Translations under genes and position numbers: made by a program | Assembly: GCA_947624775.1 (NCBI GenBank) | Contig: CANQLT010000015.1 | Coordinates: 1-39,063 of the forward strand | DNA from: an uncultured Monoglobus sp. | Lineage (GTDB): Bacteria; Bacillota; Clostridia; Monoglobales; Monoglobaceae | DNA: 39,063 bases | Reading direction: 5' to 3' | In this document: one piece after another, positions 1-6,411 of the stretch | Position numbering within the stretch: the first letter of the stretch is position 1 | Layout: the number at the start of each line of letters is the position of its first letter | The notes under the pieces: generated by a model | Database searches by the model: none | What the model was told of the DNA's origin: nothing | Seen by the model: the letters and a program-made list of their open reading frames with translations, nothing else

Positions 1-55
1 TTCGGCTATGCGCGTCTCGTCCACCCACGCGCAGGGCGAGACGCGCATAGCCGAA
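1..55. repeat. Perfect 19-bp inverted repeat at the window edge
   Basis: Positions 1-19 and 37-55 are exact reverse complements, separated by a 17-nt loop. The repeat lies inside the ADP-ribosylglycohydrolase reading frame. It may be a real coding palindrome or a fold-back at a contig end. Confidence 0.8.
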
Positions 56-336
56 CCGTTGCCGTAGCTGTTGTACGGCTTGCTATCATTCGCAAAGAGC
101 CACGCCCTGAATCTGCCTCCGTACCCCGCATTTGGATACATTCTTCCGTATTTCTTCAAGGCGTCAATAAAGTCGTCTCTTCCGCCGCCGCTTATGAGCG
201 CCTCCGCGACAGCGCAGGTCATAACGGTGTCGTCGGTAAAAAAGCAGTCGTCCCGAAACAGCGGAAAATCCTTTGTTTTAATGTTTTTCCATTCGTAAAC
301 GGACCCCACGATATCTCCAACTATTGCTCCAAGCAT
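1..336 (-). CDS. ADP-ribosylglycohydrolase family protein, N-terminal part
   Basis: This open frame runs from an ATG at 336 off the left edge, giving the first 112 codons. It begins MLGAIVGDIVGSVYEW, then has the FTDDTVMT motif (metal-binding Asp pair, about residues 31-38) and GNGSAMRVSP near residue 95. These are hallmarks of the ADP-ribosylglycohydrolase (DraG/ARH) fold, which removes ADP-ribose from proteins or small molecules using two metal ions. The start is supported by AAGGAGTGA upstream. It is the first chromosomal gene to the left of the mobile element and is transcribed away from it. The family is clear; the substrate cannot be read from this fragment. The last 18 codons lie in a perfect inverted repeat, so the extreme edge could be an assembly artefact. 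Confidence 0.88.
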   Translation of the reverse strand, partial: MLGAIVGDIVGSVYEWKNIKTKDFPLFRDDCFFTDDTVMTCAVAEALISGGGRDDFIDALKKYGRMYPNAGYGGRFRAWLFANDSKPYNSYGNGSAMRVSPCAWVDETRIAE

Positions 337-434
337 TAAAATCACTCCTTCTTTTGTTTTGTGATTTTATCATACATCATTTAAACAAGTCCGTGGTCGC
401 CCACCGCGCGACATTTCCAAACTTTAAACAAAAT

Positions 435-472
435 AAAAGAGATGCTTTCGCAGAAAACGGAAAACATCTCTT
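435..472 (-). terminator. Probable original rpsI-operon terminator
   Basis: The arms aagagatg and catctctt form an 8-bp stem. Read on the minus strand it is followed by TTTTATTTTGTTT, so it is oriented to stop transcripts coming leftward from rplM-rpsI. It sits 11 bp beyond attL on the chromosomal side. A copy with one mismatch lies at 6241-6278 inside the element's right end. Confidence 0.65.
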
Positions 473-483
473 GATATCGCATC

Positions 484-501
484 TCTTATCTCTTTGAGAA
501 C
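484..501. other. attL, left attachment core
   Basis: The 18-bp sequence TCTTATCTCTTTGAGAAC is identical to 6412-6429. On the chromosomal side it abuts a terminator; on the element side the sequences diverge at once. Confidence 0.85.
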
Positions 502-526
502 ACCAACGCTATCAAAACCGCGAACC

Positions 527-542
527 TACGCAGTTTTCGAAG
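527..542. repeat. Left subterminal inverted repeat of the element
   Basis: TACGCAGTTTTCGAAG is the exact reverse complement of 6361-6376. It lies 25 bp inside attL; the partner lies 35 bp inside attR. Such symmetric placement suggests integrase or excisionase binding sites (inference). Confidence 0.6.
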
Positions 543-560
543 CCAAACCGTTACATACCT

Positions 561-569
561 GCTGCATAC
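561..569 (+). repeat. Integrase arm-type site, left copy
   Basis: A single GCTGCATAC motif about 60 bp inside attL. It matches the iterons near the right end (6294-6324). Confidence 0.4.
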
Positions 570-578
570 CGACCGACA

Positions 579-625
579 CGCTCTCGCGTCGAGAACATCT
601 CGCCCCTCCGCGAGAGCGTTATTTT
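579..625 (+). terminator. Hairpin terminator near the left end of the element
   Basis: CGCTCTCGCG (579-588) pairs perfectly with CGCGAGAGCG (609-618) across a 20-nt loop, followed by TTATTTTT. It would stop plus-strand transcription moving from attL into the element, or transcription of an older lost gene. Confidence 0.6.
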
Positions 626-1090
626 TGCCAAAAATCCATGCAAAACCCTTTTTGAAAATATATTTTGCTGAGAAAGCAGATGTCCCTTTTTGCCATTATA
701 AGCAGGTGATTTGTCCGTTTGATTTGTGTCACCAACGCTGACACAAATTCATAGTCCTTATATGTTTCAAAAACTAATATATTCTATACAATCCACGCCC
801 GCCAAAACCTTTTATTCCAAGTGCAGATCAAGATATAATCCGCAACCTCGTCAACGCCCCTATCGCCGAAAGAAGACTTCGCACATAACTTTTACAATAC
901 TCTCCGACTTCCCTATAAACGTTGATAAACTTCCGCATTGATATCTTTCAACGCCCATCTTTTTGCCATTTCGATTATAGAAAATCTTCAACATTAGAAG
1001 TTATTTCTTTTAATTAAATATACTTCTTAATTTATTATGTATCCCGTCAACAATAATCCGCTATATAATCAACACGTAATATAATTAAAA
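626..1090. other. Element left arm without a recognisable gene
   Basis: No convincing coding sequence was found. It holds a perfect 10-bp inverted repeat, ATTTGTGTCA (722-731) with TGACACAAAT (739-748), around a 7-nt loop. From about 1000 onward the sequence is strongly AT-rich. The open frame at 726-941 has no ribosome binding site and no recognisable protein similarity. Confidence 0.5.
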
Positions 1091-1600
1091 TTACATTATA
1101 TTACATACAAAACGCTTTAATAAATCCTCTATATACCCTATATCGGCGGCGTTTGATATATTTATTTGAGAATTACCGTTTCCATGATGTCCAATATGAG
1201 TCACATCTTTTATAATTTTCTTTGGATCGTTAAGCGTATTTGGTTCTGTATTCAGCCACAAAACCAAAGATCTTTTTTGTACTTTAATTGAAACAACGCT
1301 TTTTCGTCCTCTGTTGAAACCAATGTACACCTTTGTCGGTTTTAGAGTAATATTATCGTCACTTTTTAGAATGTCAATATCAAACTCCCTAAAATCAAGA
1401 CAGGTAAATTTGCAATTTTGCTCCTTTATTTTATCAATAAAGTCTGATAATTTTTGTTGCATCTTTTTATTAAAATCCCGCTTGCCAACAGGAAGATTAA
1501 ACTCTCCGTTGCTATTGAACCTTATTTGATTGTTAAACGCATAAACTATTATTACATACAGCATTACATATCTATCACTTGAAGTAATATTATACTTCAA
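1091..1600 (-). pseudogene. Chimeric remnant: D12-class adenine methyltransferase fused to DUF5655 C-terminus
   Basis: The 169-aa frame joins parts of two families. Residues about 10-80 (YAFNNQIRFNSNGEFNLPVGKRDF and on, here shortened: the FNNQIRFN and GEFNLPVGK motifs) match the middle of D12-class (Dam-like) adenine-N6 DNA methyltransferases. The N-terminal SAM-binding segment is missing and the match stops just before the DPPY catalytic motif. Residues about 100-165 (DPKKIIKDVTHIGHHGNG, then a YIEDLLKRF end) look like the C-terminus of DUF5655 proteins. The open frame starts only at a TTG with no ribosome binding site. A deletion that fused two neighbouring cargo genes in frame explains this best; methylation activity is not expected. 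A stably expressed fusion is possible but unsupported. Confidence 0.72.
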
Positions 1601-1624
1601 ATTTTTTGTATAAATTTTATCAAC

Positions 1625-1736
1625 GTCACGCAGTAGGGGTGTAAAACCAACGGTTTTATGTGGGTTTTATTCGGCAAATTATATAAAGTAATGATATTGT
1701 ATTAAAACCTTCGGAACGGCTATTCTACTGCGTGAC
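1625..1736. repeat. 112-bp segment bounded by 12-bp inverted repeats
   Basis: GTCACGCAGTAG (1625-1636) and CTACTGCGTGAC (1725-1736) are exact reverse complements. Inside is a further hairpin, TAAAACC (1642-1648) with GGTTTTA (1652-1658). The segment lies between the decayed cargo gene and the relaxase gene and has no coding content. It resembles a tiny non-autonomous insertion or a recombination site. Confidence 0.5.
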
Positions 1737-1839
1737 AGAGTGGAAAGTTAGGGCTTTGCGAGGTACGGATTTGCGTGGGTTTCGGCGCTTGTTTCGGGGT
1801 CGGGTATATAATATGTCTTTATGGGCCGAAAATCAAGGT

Positions 1840-3540
1840 CTAATGTTCCACGGTTTTGGTTTTCTTCGGAATGATCGCAGACTTGTTTTGAGTAATTTGC
1901 TCGGCTTTGGTCAGTTCCTGTCGAATTGATTTGTCCGGCTGCAAATCATTCAGTTCGCGGTTTACTTCGGTTTCGGATCGCTTTAATAAGGTATAATCGT
2001 ATTTCTTACCGTAGATTTCCTTTAGCCGATATGCAGCTTCGGTCATGGCGTTGTCTCTGATGTTTTGGCGCTCGTAATTTACTTCGGCTTTGTTATCTTG
2101 CGATATGGCGCTTTGAATATCAAAATAGCGAGCTTTTTCCGTATTGTATCGCTCGGATAAATCCGAATTTATGCTGTTCAGCTTTTCGAGAACCATAGCG
2201 TTATCCGAAATGTGTCTTTCGAGTTCCGATACTTCTGTATCATTTTGGCAATAAAGTTCGGAAAGTAAATATTTACGCCCGCTTTTCAGCTCCTCGATTT
2301 CCTCAATGACTTTGGCTATACGGCGCTCAAGCTGATTTTGCTTTACAAACCGTACAGAGCCGAGGGACTTTTTCTCGGTTTGCAGCTTTTTGCGTTCGGC
2401 GTTCTTTTGTTTAAGCTCGGATTTGATTTTGTCATATCTTTTTAGTATCGGTACTATTTTCTTTTTATCCTGTTCTATTCCTTCGATCCGAACAGAGTTA
2501 AACTTTATTCGATACCTAAAAATAACCAGACTTGCGCGTATGTTTTCAAGCAGCGCCGCGATTGACGGTACAGTATTCTTTAGGGCGTCAGTCAGCTTTT
2601 TAACATGAACTTTTAATTCGCGCAGAAGTTTGTTGTCAGCCCTGATCTGCCGATTTAGCTCACATCTTTCCGAAACACCGCCGCGCTGCTCGACAATGCG
2701 GGCAGTCACTCCCTCGTGAATTGTCGGCTGTTCGTCAATGGCTCTGTCCTTAAAACTCCGGCAGTCGATACGGGCGTCAATATTTTTCTGCTCCAAAGAT
2801 TTATTGACCGCATTCTCCCATGCTTTGCGCCATTTTAAAATCTGCCCCTCGCCGTTCCACTCGGCGCATATCGGGTTCTGTCTGCCGTAGCGAGTGCTTT
2901 TCGGATTTTTGGAAACTCGCTCTAAATTCTGCGCTTCAGCCTCGGAGGGCGTCATATAGATTTTCTTCTTGCCGAACTTGTATTGATACTGTTTCTCCCA
3001 GCCGTCGGCTTGCGCCGTCTTAAACTCGGCTGCGGTAAATCCGCGTTCTTCATCGCCGCGCTTGCAAAGATATTCCTTTTGCGTCTTAGCCTGCCATTTG
3101 CCATTTTTGTCAAGCGGTCTTACTGTAAGCAAAATATGAGCATGTGGATTATGTCCGTCGGTGTCATGGATATTCACATCGGCGCACATTCCTTTTGATA
3201 CACAATGCTCTTGGACAAAATCTTTAAGTATTGCTTTCCATTCGTCAAGACCGACTTCGATAGGCAAAGCAACAATAAGCTCCCTTGCCAGTCTGCTGTC
3301 TTTGGATTTTTCGGCGGCTTCAACTGCCTTCCACAATTCAGAGCGGTCTTTCCATTCTCCTGGTGCGTTTGGAGGCAGGAATACTTTACTGTAAACACAG
3401 CCCTGCTTACGGGTATAGTCGTGTTGAACACCGTCATAGTCGTTATATATCCGCGAACATGACGCGTAGGCCGCGGCAGCCGCAGCCGAGCGGCCGATGC
3501 CTCGGCTTATCATTTTTGCTTCAAAGTGATATATTGCTAT
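1840..3540 (-). CDS. mobA: MobA/MobL-family (MOBQ) relaxase
   Basis: This is the relaxase that nicks oriT and pilots the cut strand during mobilization. The relaxase domain occupies about residues 1-200. Counting from the proposed start, the catalytic Tyr is residue 25, the same position as in RSF1010 MobA, and the metal-binding HNPHAH cluster supplies His130, His133 and His135. The C-terminal part (about 290-480) is rich in Lys/Glu/Leu and looks coiled-coil. The conserved beginning MAIYHF reads IAIYHF here: a good ribosome binding site (GAAAGGAG, 3549-3556) is spaced 8 nt from ATA at 3540, where ATG is expected. The frame is also open upstream to 3693, but that stretch encodes the hairpin array, and the in-frame ATG at 3513 would remove the first nine residues. 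Identity is firm; the initiation codon is uncertain. Confidence 0.9.
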   Translation of the reverse strand: MAIYHFEAKMISRGIGRSAAAAAAYASCSRIYNDYDGVQHDYTRKQGCVYSKVFLPPNAPGEWKDRSELWKAVEAAEKSKDSRLARELIVALPIEVGLDEWKAILKDFVQEHCVSKGMCADVNIHDTDGHNPHAHILLTVRPLDKNGKWQAKTQKEYLCKRGDEERGFTAAEFKTAQADGWEKQYQYKFGKKKIYMTPSEAEAQNLERVSKNPKSTRYGRQNPICAEWNGEGQILKWRKAWENAVNKSLEQKNIDARIDCRSFKDRAIDEQPTIHEGVTARIVEQRGGVSERCELNRQIRADNKLLRELKVHVKKLTDALKNTVPSIAALLENIRASLVIFRYRIKFNSVRIEGIEQDKKKIVPILKRYDKIKSELKQKNAERKKLQTEKKSLGSVRFVKQNQLERRIAKVIEEIEELKSGRKYLLSELYCQNDTEVSELERHISDNAMVLEKLNSINSDLSERYNTEKARYFDIQSAISQDNKAEVNYERQNIRDNAMTEAAYRLKEIYGKKYDYTLLKRSETEVNRELNDLQPDKSIRQELTKAEQITQNKSAIIPKKTKTVEH

Positions 3541-3555
3541 AAATATTACTCCTTT

Positions 3556-3854
3556 CTGCCCAACGACAGGCAGTTTTGGTTCTTTTACCAAAAGAACATG
3601 GGCGGTCTGCGCCCATATGCAAAAACTAAAGTAATTAGTTTTTGCAATCAGTCGAACATGACGGAATAATTCCGTCATGCGTTGCGAAAGCAACGCTCGG
3701 CTATTATGAAATAATAGCGCGTTCGACTGAACGGATAATCCGCAGAGCGAATTATCCGCGCCCTCCGCAGGAGCGCACGGCTGCCGCCACGCGGCGGCAG
3801 TACCACCGCGCCTCAGGGCTCCCTCAAAGGCTTGCCTTTGTGGGAAAGAGGAGC
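3556..3854. other. Array of back-to-back perfect hairpins between oriT and mobA
   Basis: At least eight hairpins follow one another with almost no spacing. They include 3556-3573 (5 bp), 3574-3593 (TTTTGGT/ACCAAAA), 3598-3616 (ATGGGCG/CGCCCAT), 3619-3645 (11 bp, GCAAAAACTAA), the cloverleaf 3648-3730, 3732-3758 (CGGATAAT/ATTATCCG), 3781-3800 (CTGCCGCC/GGCGGCAG) and 3825-3840 (CAAAGG/CCTTTG). Intact pairing in every stem, with different sequences, implies selection for structure in single-stranded DNA or RNA. Possible roles are priming of complementary-strand synthesis after transfer, relaxosome architecture, or a structured mobA leader. Confidence 0.75.
3648..3730. ncRNA. Perfect four-way (cloverleaf) inverted-repeat structure, function unknown
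   Basis: The outer 10-bp stem TCAGTCGAAC (3648-3657) with GTTCGACTGA (3721-3730) encloses three hairpins: 3658-3678 (ATGACGGAA stem), 3679-3696 (GCGTTGC stem, GAAA loop on the plus strand) and 3700-3718 (GCTATTAT stem). Only about five bases are unpaired at the junction. A GAAA tetraloop and tight junction suit a folded plus-strand RNA, but no promoter for such an RNA was identified, and a role as single-stranded DNA is equally open. It matches no RNA family I can name. Confidence 0.45.
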
Positions 3855-3899
3855 AATCGCGTCTCGGACGAATTGCGACGTGGTGAGTAAGTGCGCCCT
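3853..3899. other. oriT: oriT with MOBQ-type nic region
   Basis: TAAGTGCGCCCT at 3888-3899 matches the nic region of MOBQ-type origins of transfer such as those of pIP501 and pSK41-like plasmids, where cleavage lies between the CG and CCCT. It is preceded by an imperfect inverted repeat (GCAATCGCGT 3853-3862 with ACGAATTGC 3868-3876), the usual relaxase recognition arm. Position next to the relaxase gene supports the call. Confidence 0.85.
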
Positions 3900-3951
3900 T
3901 CGGGAATATTTAAGCGCTCCGAATACTCGGAACGCTTAAAAAGTTTCAGTT

Positions 3952-4155
3952 CTATCTCAAAATATCATAAAGATACTTTTCCAGTTCATCAAGCTTCATA
4001 GACACAATTCTCGGAAAGACCTTTTCCAGTATCGCGCCTTCTTGAATTAGCCTGCGTGTCCGCAATTTTCTCAGCTTCACACGATCTCGCTTTTCTGCCT
4101 CTTCGAGCCTGTGTTTCGCCTGTGTCAGCTTTTTCTCAAGAGCATCATTATCCAT
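3952..4155 (-). CDS. Small DUF3847-like protein, probable relaxosome accessory
   Basis: This 67-aa charged protein has an N-terminal helix with coiled-coil character (ALEKKLTQAKHRLEEAEKRD), then a TRRLIQEGAILEKVFP segment. That pattern resembles the DUF3847 proteins commonly found beside MobA/MobL relaxases in Firmicutes. It lies just upstream of oriT and mobA and 11 bp downstream of the next minus-strand gene, so the genes look co-transcribed. A role in nicking-complex assembly is inferred from position. No catalytic residues are evident. Confidence 0.6.
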   Translation of the reverse strand: MDNDALEKKLTQAKHRLEEAEKRDRVKLRKLRTRRLIQEGAILEKVFPRIVSMKLDELEKYLYDILR

Positions 4156-4166
4156 TCACATACCCC

Positions 4167-4400
4167 TTACTTTTCGGATTCTCTAAAATATCCCGTTTCT
4201 TCCCAAACTTTTCTGTCCGGGCAGTAATAGCTGTATTCTCTTGAACCGCCCATTTTCATAGCATAGCCAAAGTTTAGTATCCCCCGCTGCAGGCCGATAC
4301 GGATATACTGTGCGTCTTTTCCGATTGCTTTTGCGATTTCGATAACAGGCACATTTCGTCCGGTAAACTTTGGCGTTTCCACATAAATTTTTTGCCCCAA
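4167..4400 (-). CDS. Small DNA-binding protein, excisionase-like
   Basis: This 77-aa protein has an N-terminal helix-turn-helix-like segment (VPVIEIAKAIGKDAQYIRIG, about residues 18-37) followed by a short beta-rich wing (YAMKMGGSREYSYYCPDRK). It resembles small phage and mobile-element proteins that act as excisionases or transcription factors. It starts at TTG 4400 behind GGCGGTGA. It is the first gene of the minus-strand operon leading to the relaxase, and the operon promoter has near-consensus elements. Excisionase and mobilization regulator are both plausible; sequence alone does not decide. Confidence 0.6.
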   Translation of the reverse strand: MGQKIYVETPKFTGRNVPVIEIAKAIGKDAQYIRIGLQRGILNFGYAMKMGGSREYSYYCPDRKVWEETGYFRESEK

Positions 4401-4450
4401 TAAATCACCGCCTTTGCGAATTATTTTTTCGTTCTATCAAGAAAATAAAA

Positions 4451-4468
4451 TTGATTATGTATTATCAA
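4451..4468. promoter_or_regulatory. Inverted repeat between divergent genes, possible operator
   Basis: TTGAT (4451-4455) and ATCAA (4464-4468) flank 8 nt, just downstream of the minus-strand promoter. Binding by the XRE repressor or the small HTH protein is inferred from position. Confidence 0.3.
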
Positions 4469-4479
4469 TTCATAATTCT

Positions 4480-4507
4480 ATTATACACGGTTTTCACAAT
4501 TTGTCAA
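4480..4507 (-). promoter_or_regulatory. Sigma-A promoter for the mobilization operon
   Basis: On the minus strand TTGACA (4507-4502) and TATAAT (4485-4480) are both perfect consensus, separated by 16 bp. It drives the 4400 gene, the DUF3847-like gene and probably mobA. With consensus boxes it would be strong unless repressed. Confidence 0.8.
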
Positions 4508-4542
4508 GCACTTTTCATCATAAATATGTTAAAATATTTTTA

Positions 4543-4580
4543 ATTACGTACTTGTAATGCGCAATTATTTGTGATATAAT
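4543..4580 (+). promoter_or_regulatory. Promoter and possible operator of the XRE regulator
   Basis: TTGTAA (4552-4557) and TATAAT (4575-4580) are separated by 17 bp. A palindrome ATTAC-N6-GTAAT (4543-4558) covers the -35 box, a position suited to autorepression. Confidence 0.7.
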
Positions 4581-4600
4581 ATTTTCAAGAGGTGACAGAC

Positions 4601-5122
4601 ATGAAAAATTCCCCAAAAGAAATCGGACTGCGCATACGGAATATGCGCAAAACGAGAAAGCTCAGTCAGACTGATCTGGCAAATCTTTTAGGCAAATCCC
4701 TGCGTACCGTGCAAAAATATGAAAGCGGCGAGATAGAAGCGTCTATCTCGGTGATCAACGAGATCGCCGATAAGCTGGAAACCACCGCCAACTACTTAAT
4801 AGGCTATGAGCAGGACGGAGTTAATCTTGACAGCATTGCCGACTTCTGCACGTTTCTGTTCAAGCTGGAACGCAAGGCAGGTGTGAAGTTCGATATCGAC
4901 GTTAAAAAGCCTAAAATTGACGGCAAGTGGAGCTGTTCCGTTATATTTGACGGACAGGACAAAAGCGCGGATATGAACTCCCAGCTGTGTTTGCTGCTCG
5001 AAGAATTTGCAAACGCGAGAGAAAACCTTGAACAGCAAATGCTGACATACCCGGCGTATGAGCAGTGGCAGGACAGAACTACCGCATATTACGCTCAATG
5101 TCCGCTGAATGATAAGGAATAA
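4601..5122 (+). CDS. XRE-family helix-turn-helix transcriptional regulator
   Basis: This 173-aa protein has an N-terminal Cro/CI-type HTH (about residues 5-65): IGLRIRNMRKTRKLSQTDLA, then LGKSLRTVQKYESGE, where the second block is the recognition helix region. The remaining hundred residues contain no domain I recognise. The ATG at 4601 is preferred because AGAGGTG sits 7 nt upstream; the GTG at 4592 falls inside that ribosome binding site. It is divergent from the mobilization operon and upstream of the integrase, the usual place for the repressor controlling excision and transfer of an integrated element. That control role is inferred. Confidence 0.85.
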   Translation: MKNSPKEIGLRIRNMRKTRKLSQTDLANLLGKSLRTVQKYESGEIEASISVINEIADKLETTANYLIGYEQDGVNLDSIADFCTFLFKLERKAGVKFDIDVKKPKIDGKWSCSVIFDGQDKSADMNSQLCLLLEEFANARENLEQQMLTYPAYEQWQDRTTAYYAQCPLNDKE

Positions 5123-5191
5123 TAAAAAACAAATGCCGATAATGAGCAAAAACTCTTTATCATAAATCTGATATGAAAGGAGGCGAAACAA

Positions 5192-6241
5192 ATGAAACTT
5201 CCAAACGGATACGGCAGTGTGACTAAACTTTCCGGCAAGCGCCGCAGACCGTTTATTGTCAGAAAAACAATCGGATTTGAAATTGATCCCGAAAACGAAA
5301 GGACTATTCAAAAATTCATAACCATAGGATACGCCAAAACTAAATCCGAAGGCTTACAGCTGTTGGCTGAATACAACAAAAATCCGTTTGACCTTCGGGC
5401 AGGCAGCATAACTTTTAAAGATGTTTATGAAAAATGGTCGGCCGCCAAATTCCCAACCATTTCAAAATCCAACATAAACGGATATAACGCTTCCTACAAA
5501 CTGTGCAGACCATTATATGAGCGCATATTCAAAGACCTGCGGCTGGCGGACCTTCAGAGCATTGTTGACAACTGCGGAAAAAACTATCCGACCCTGCGTA
5601 AACTGAAAGTCCTGTTCAATCAAGTTTATGACTACGCCATGAAAAACGATCTGTGTCAAAAAGATTATTCCGAGTATATAGACATTGTTAAGTATAAAAA
5701 CAAAAATCCTAACCGACTGTCAAGAGAAAAATTTAATAAACTCGATATTGAACGAATTTGGGACTTGTCGGACGACAAATATTATCAGATTGTTCTTATG
5801 TTGATATACAGCGGTGTGCGCGTGTCGGAACTTCTGGATTTAAAGAAAGAAAATGTGCATTTGGCCGAGCAATACTTTGATGTTATTCTCAGCAAAACCG
5901 AGAACGGAATACGCAAAGTTCCGATTGCAGACAAAGTTCTTTCGTTCTTCAAATCATGGTATGAATCAAACTGCGAATATCTGCTGCATACCGAAGACGG
6001 AAAACATTTTACATACCGCAATTACTATGACAGCTATTTCCGTCCGCTAATGGAAAATCTCGGCTTGAGCCAAACTCCCCATTGCTGCCGGCATACCTGC
6101 ATATCAATGCTTGCCGAATCGGGTGTCGATCAGACTACGATAAAAATGATCGTCGGTCATTCGGGCGCGATGACGCTGACCGAAAAGGTTTACACTCACT
6201 TGGATATCGGGAAACTGATCGAGGCAATAAACAAAATATAA
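5192..6241 (+). CDS. int: Tyrosine-type site-specific recombinase (integrase)
   Basis: This 349-aa integrase would catalyse insertion into and excision from the rpsI end. The N-terminal part (about 1-70) resembles an arm-binding domain, residues about 75-165 the SAM-like core-binding domain, and 180-345 the catalytic domain. All catalytic residues are visible: Arg210 (SGVRVSE), Lys235, His297 and Arg300 (HCCRHT), His323 (VGHSG) and the nucleophile Tyr334 (VYTHLD). A strong ribosome binding site (GAAAGGAGG) precedes the ATG. The gene ends 170 bp from attR, and GCTGCATAC iterons and an inverted-repeat arm lie between. It looks intact, so the element may still excise. Confidence 0.95.
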   Translation: MKLPNGYGSVTKLSGKRRRPFIVRKTIGFEIDPENERTIQKFITIGYAKTKSEGLQLLAEYNKNPFDLRAGSITFKDVYEKWSAAKFPTISKSNINGYNASYKLCRPLYERIFKDLRLADLQSIVDNCGKNYPTLRKLKVLFNQVYDYAMKNDLCQKDYSEYIDIVKYKNKNPNRLSREKFNKLDIERIWDLSDDKYYQIVLMLIYSGVRVSELLDLKKENVHLAEQYFDVILSKTENGIRKVPIADKVLSFFKSWYESNCEYLLHTEDGKHFTYRNYYDSYFRPLMENLGLSQTPHCCRHTCISMLAESGVDQTTIKMIVGHSGAMTLTEKVYTHLDIGKLIEAINKI

Positions 6242-6278
6242 AAAGAGATGCTTTCGCAGAAATCGGAAAACATCTCTT
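6241..6278 (-). terminator. Copy of the host rpsI terminator inside the element's right end
   Basis: It differs from 435-472 at one base in 38. Read on the minus strand, the stem is followed by TTTTTATATTTTG, so it would stop rplM-rpsI transcripts that cross attR and keep them from running antisense through int. The match extends a few bases on both sides, including the int stop codon region. Confidence 0.65.
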
Positions 6279-6293
6279 AATATCATAGGTTTT

Positions 6294-6324
6294 GTTGCAT
6301 ACGTGCTGCATACGTGCTGCATAC
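6294..6324 (+). repeat. Three 11-bp-spaced iterons, probable integrase arm sites
   Basis: GTTGCATAC (6294-6302), GCTGCATAC (6305-6313) and GCTGCATAC (6316-6324) repeat with an 11-bp period, about one helical turn. A fourth copy is near the left end (561-569). Binding by the integrase N-terminal domain is inferred. Confidence 0.6.
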
Positions 6325-6360
6325 TATGCGGAACTGACCGCATTTTTCTAATATCCAGCA

Positions 6361-6376
6361 CTTCGAAAACTGCGTA
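6361..6376. repeat. Right subterminal inverted repeat of the element
   Basis: Exact reverse complement of 527-542, located 35 bp inside attR. Confidence 0.6.
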
Positions 6377-6411
6377 AAAACGCAATTTTGCCGAGCGCAA
6401 TACACCCGAAT

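Noticed and set aside
726-941. 71-aa frame in the element's left arm
   Set aside because: No ribosome binding site and low-information composition; it begins inside an inverted repeat.
3541-3693. 51-codon N-terminal extension of the relaxase
   Set aside because: The added residues translate the hairpin array, family members start at the equivalent of 3540, and the ribosome binding site is placed for 3540.
5980-5993. CTGCTGCATACCGA inside int matching the left-end site near 559
   Set aside because: It lies in coding sequence (LLHTE) and lacks neighbouring sites; a chance match is the simpler reading.
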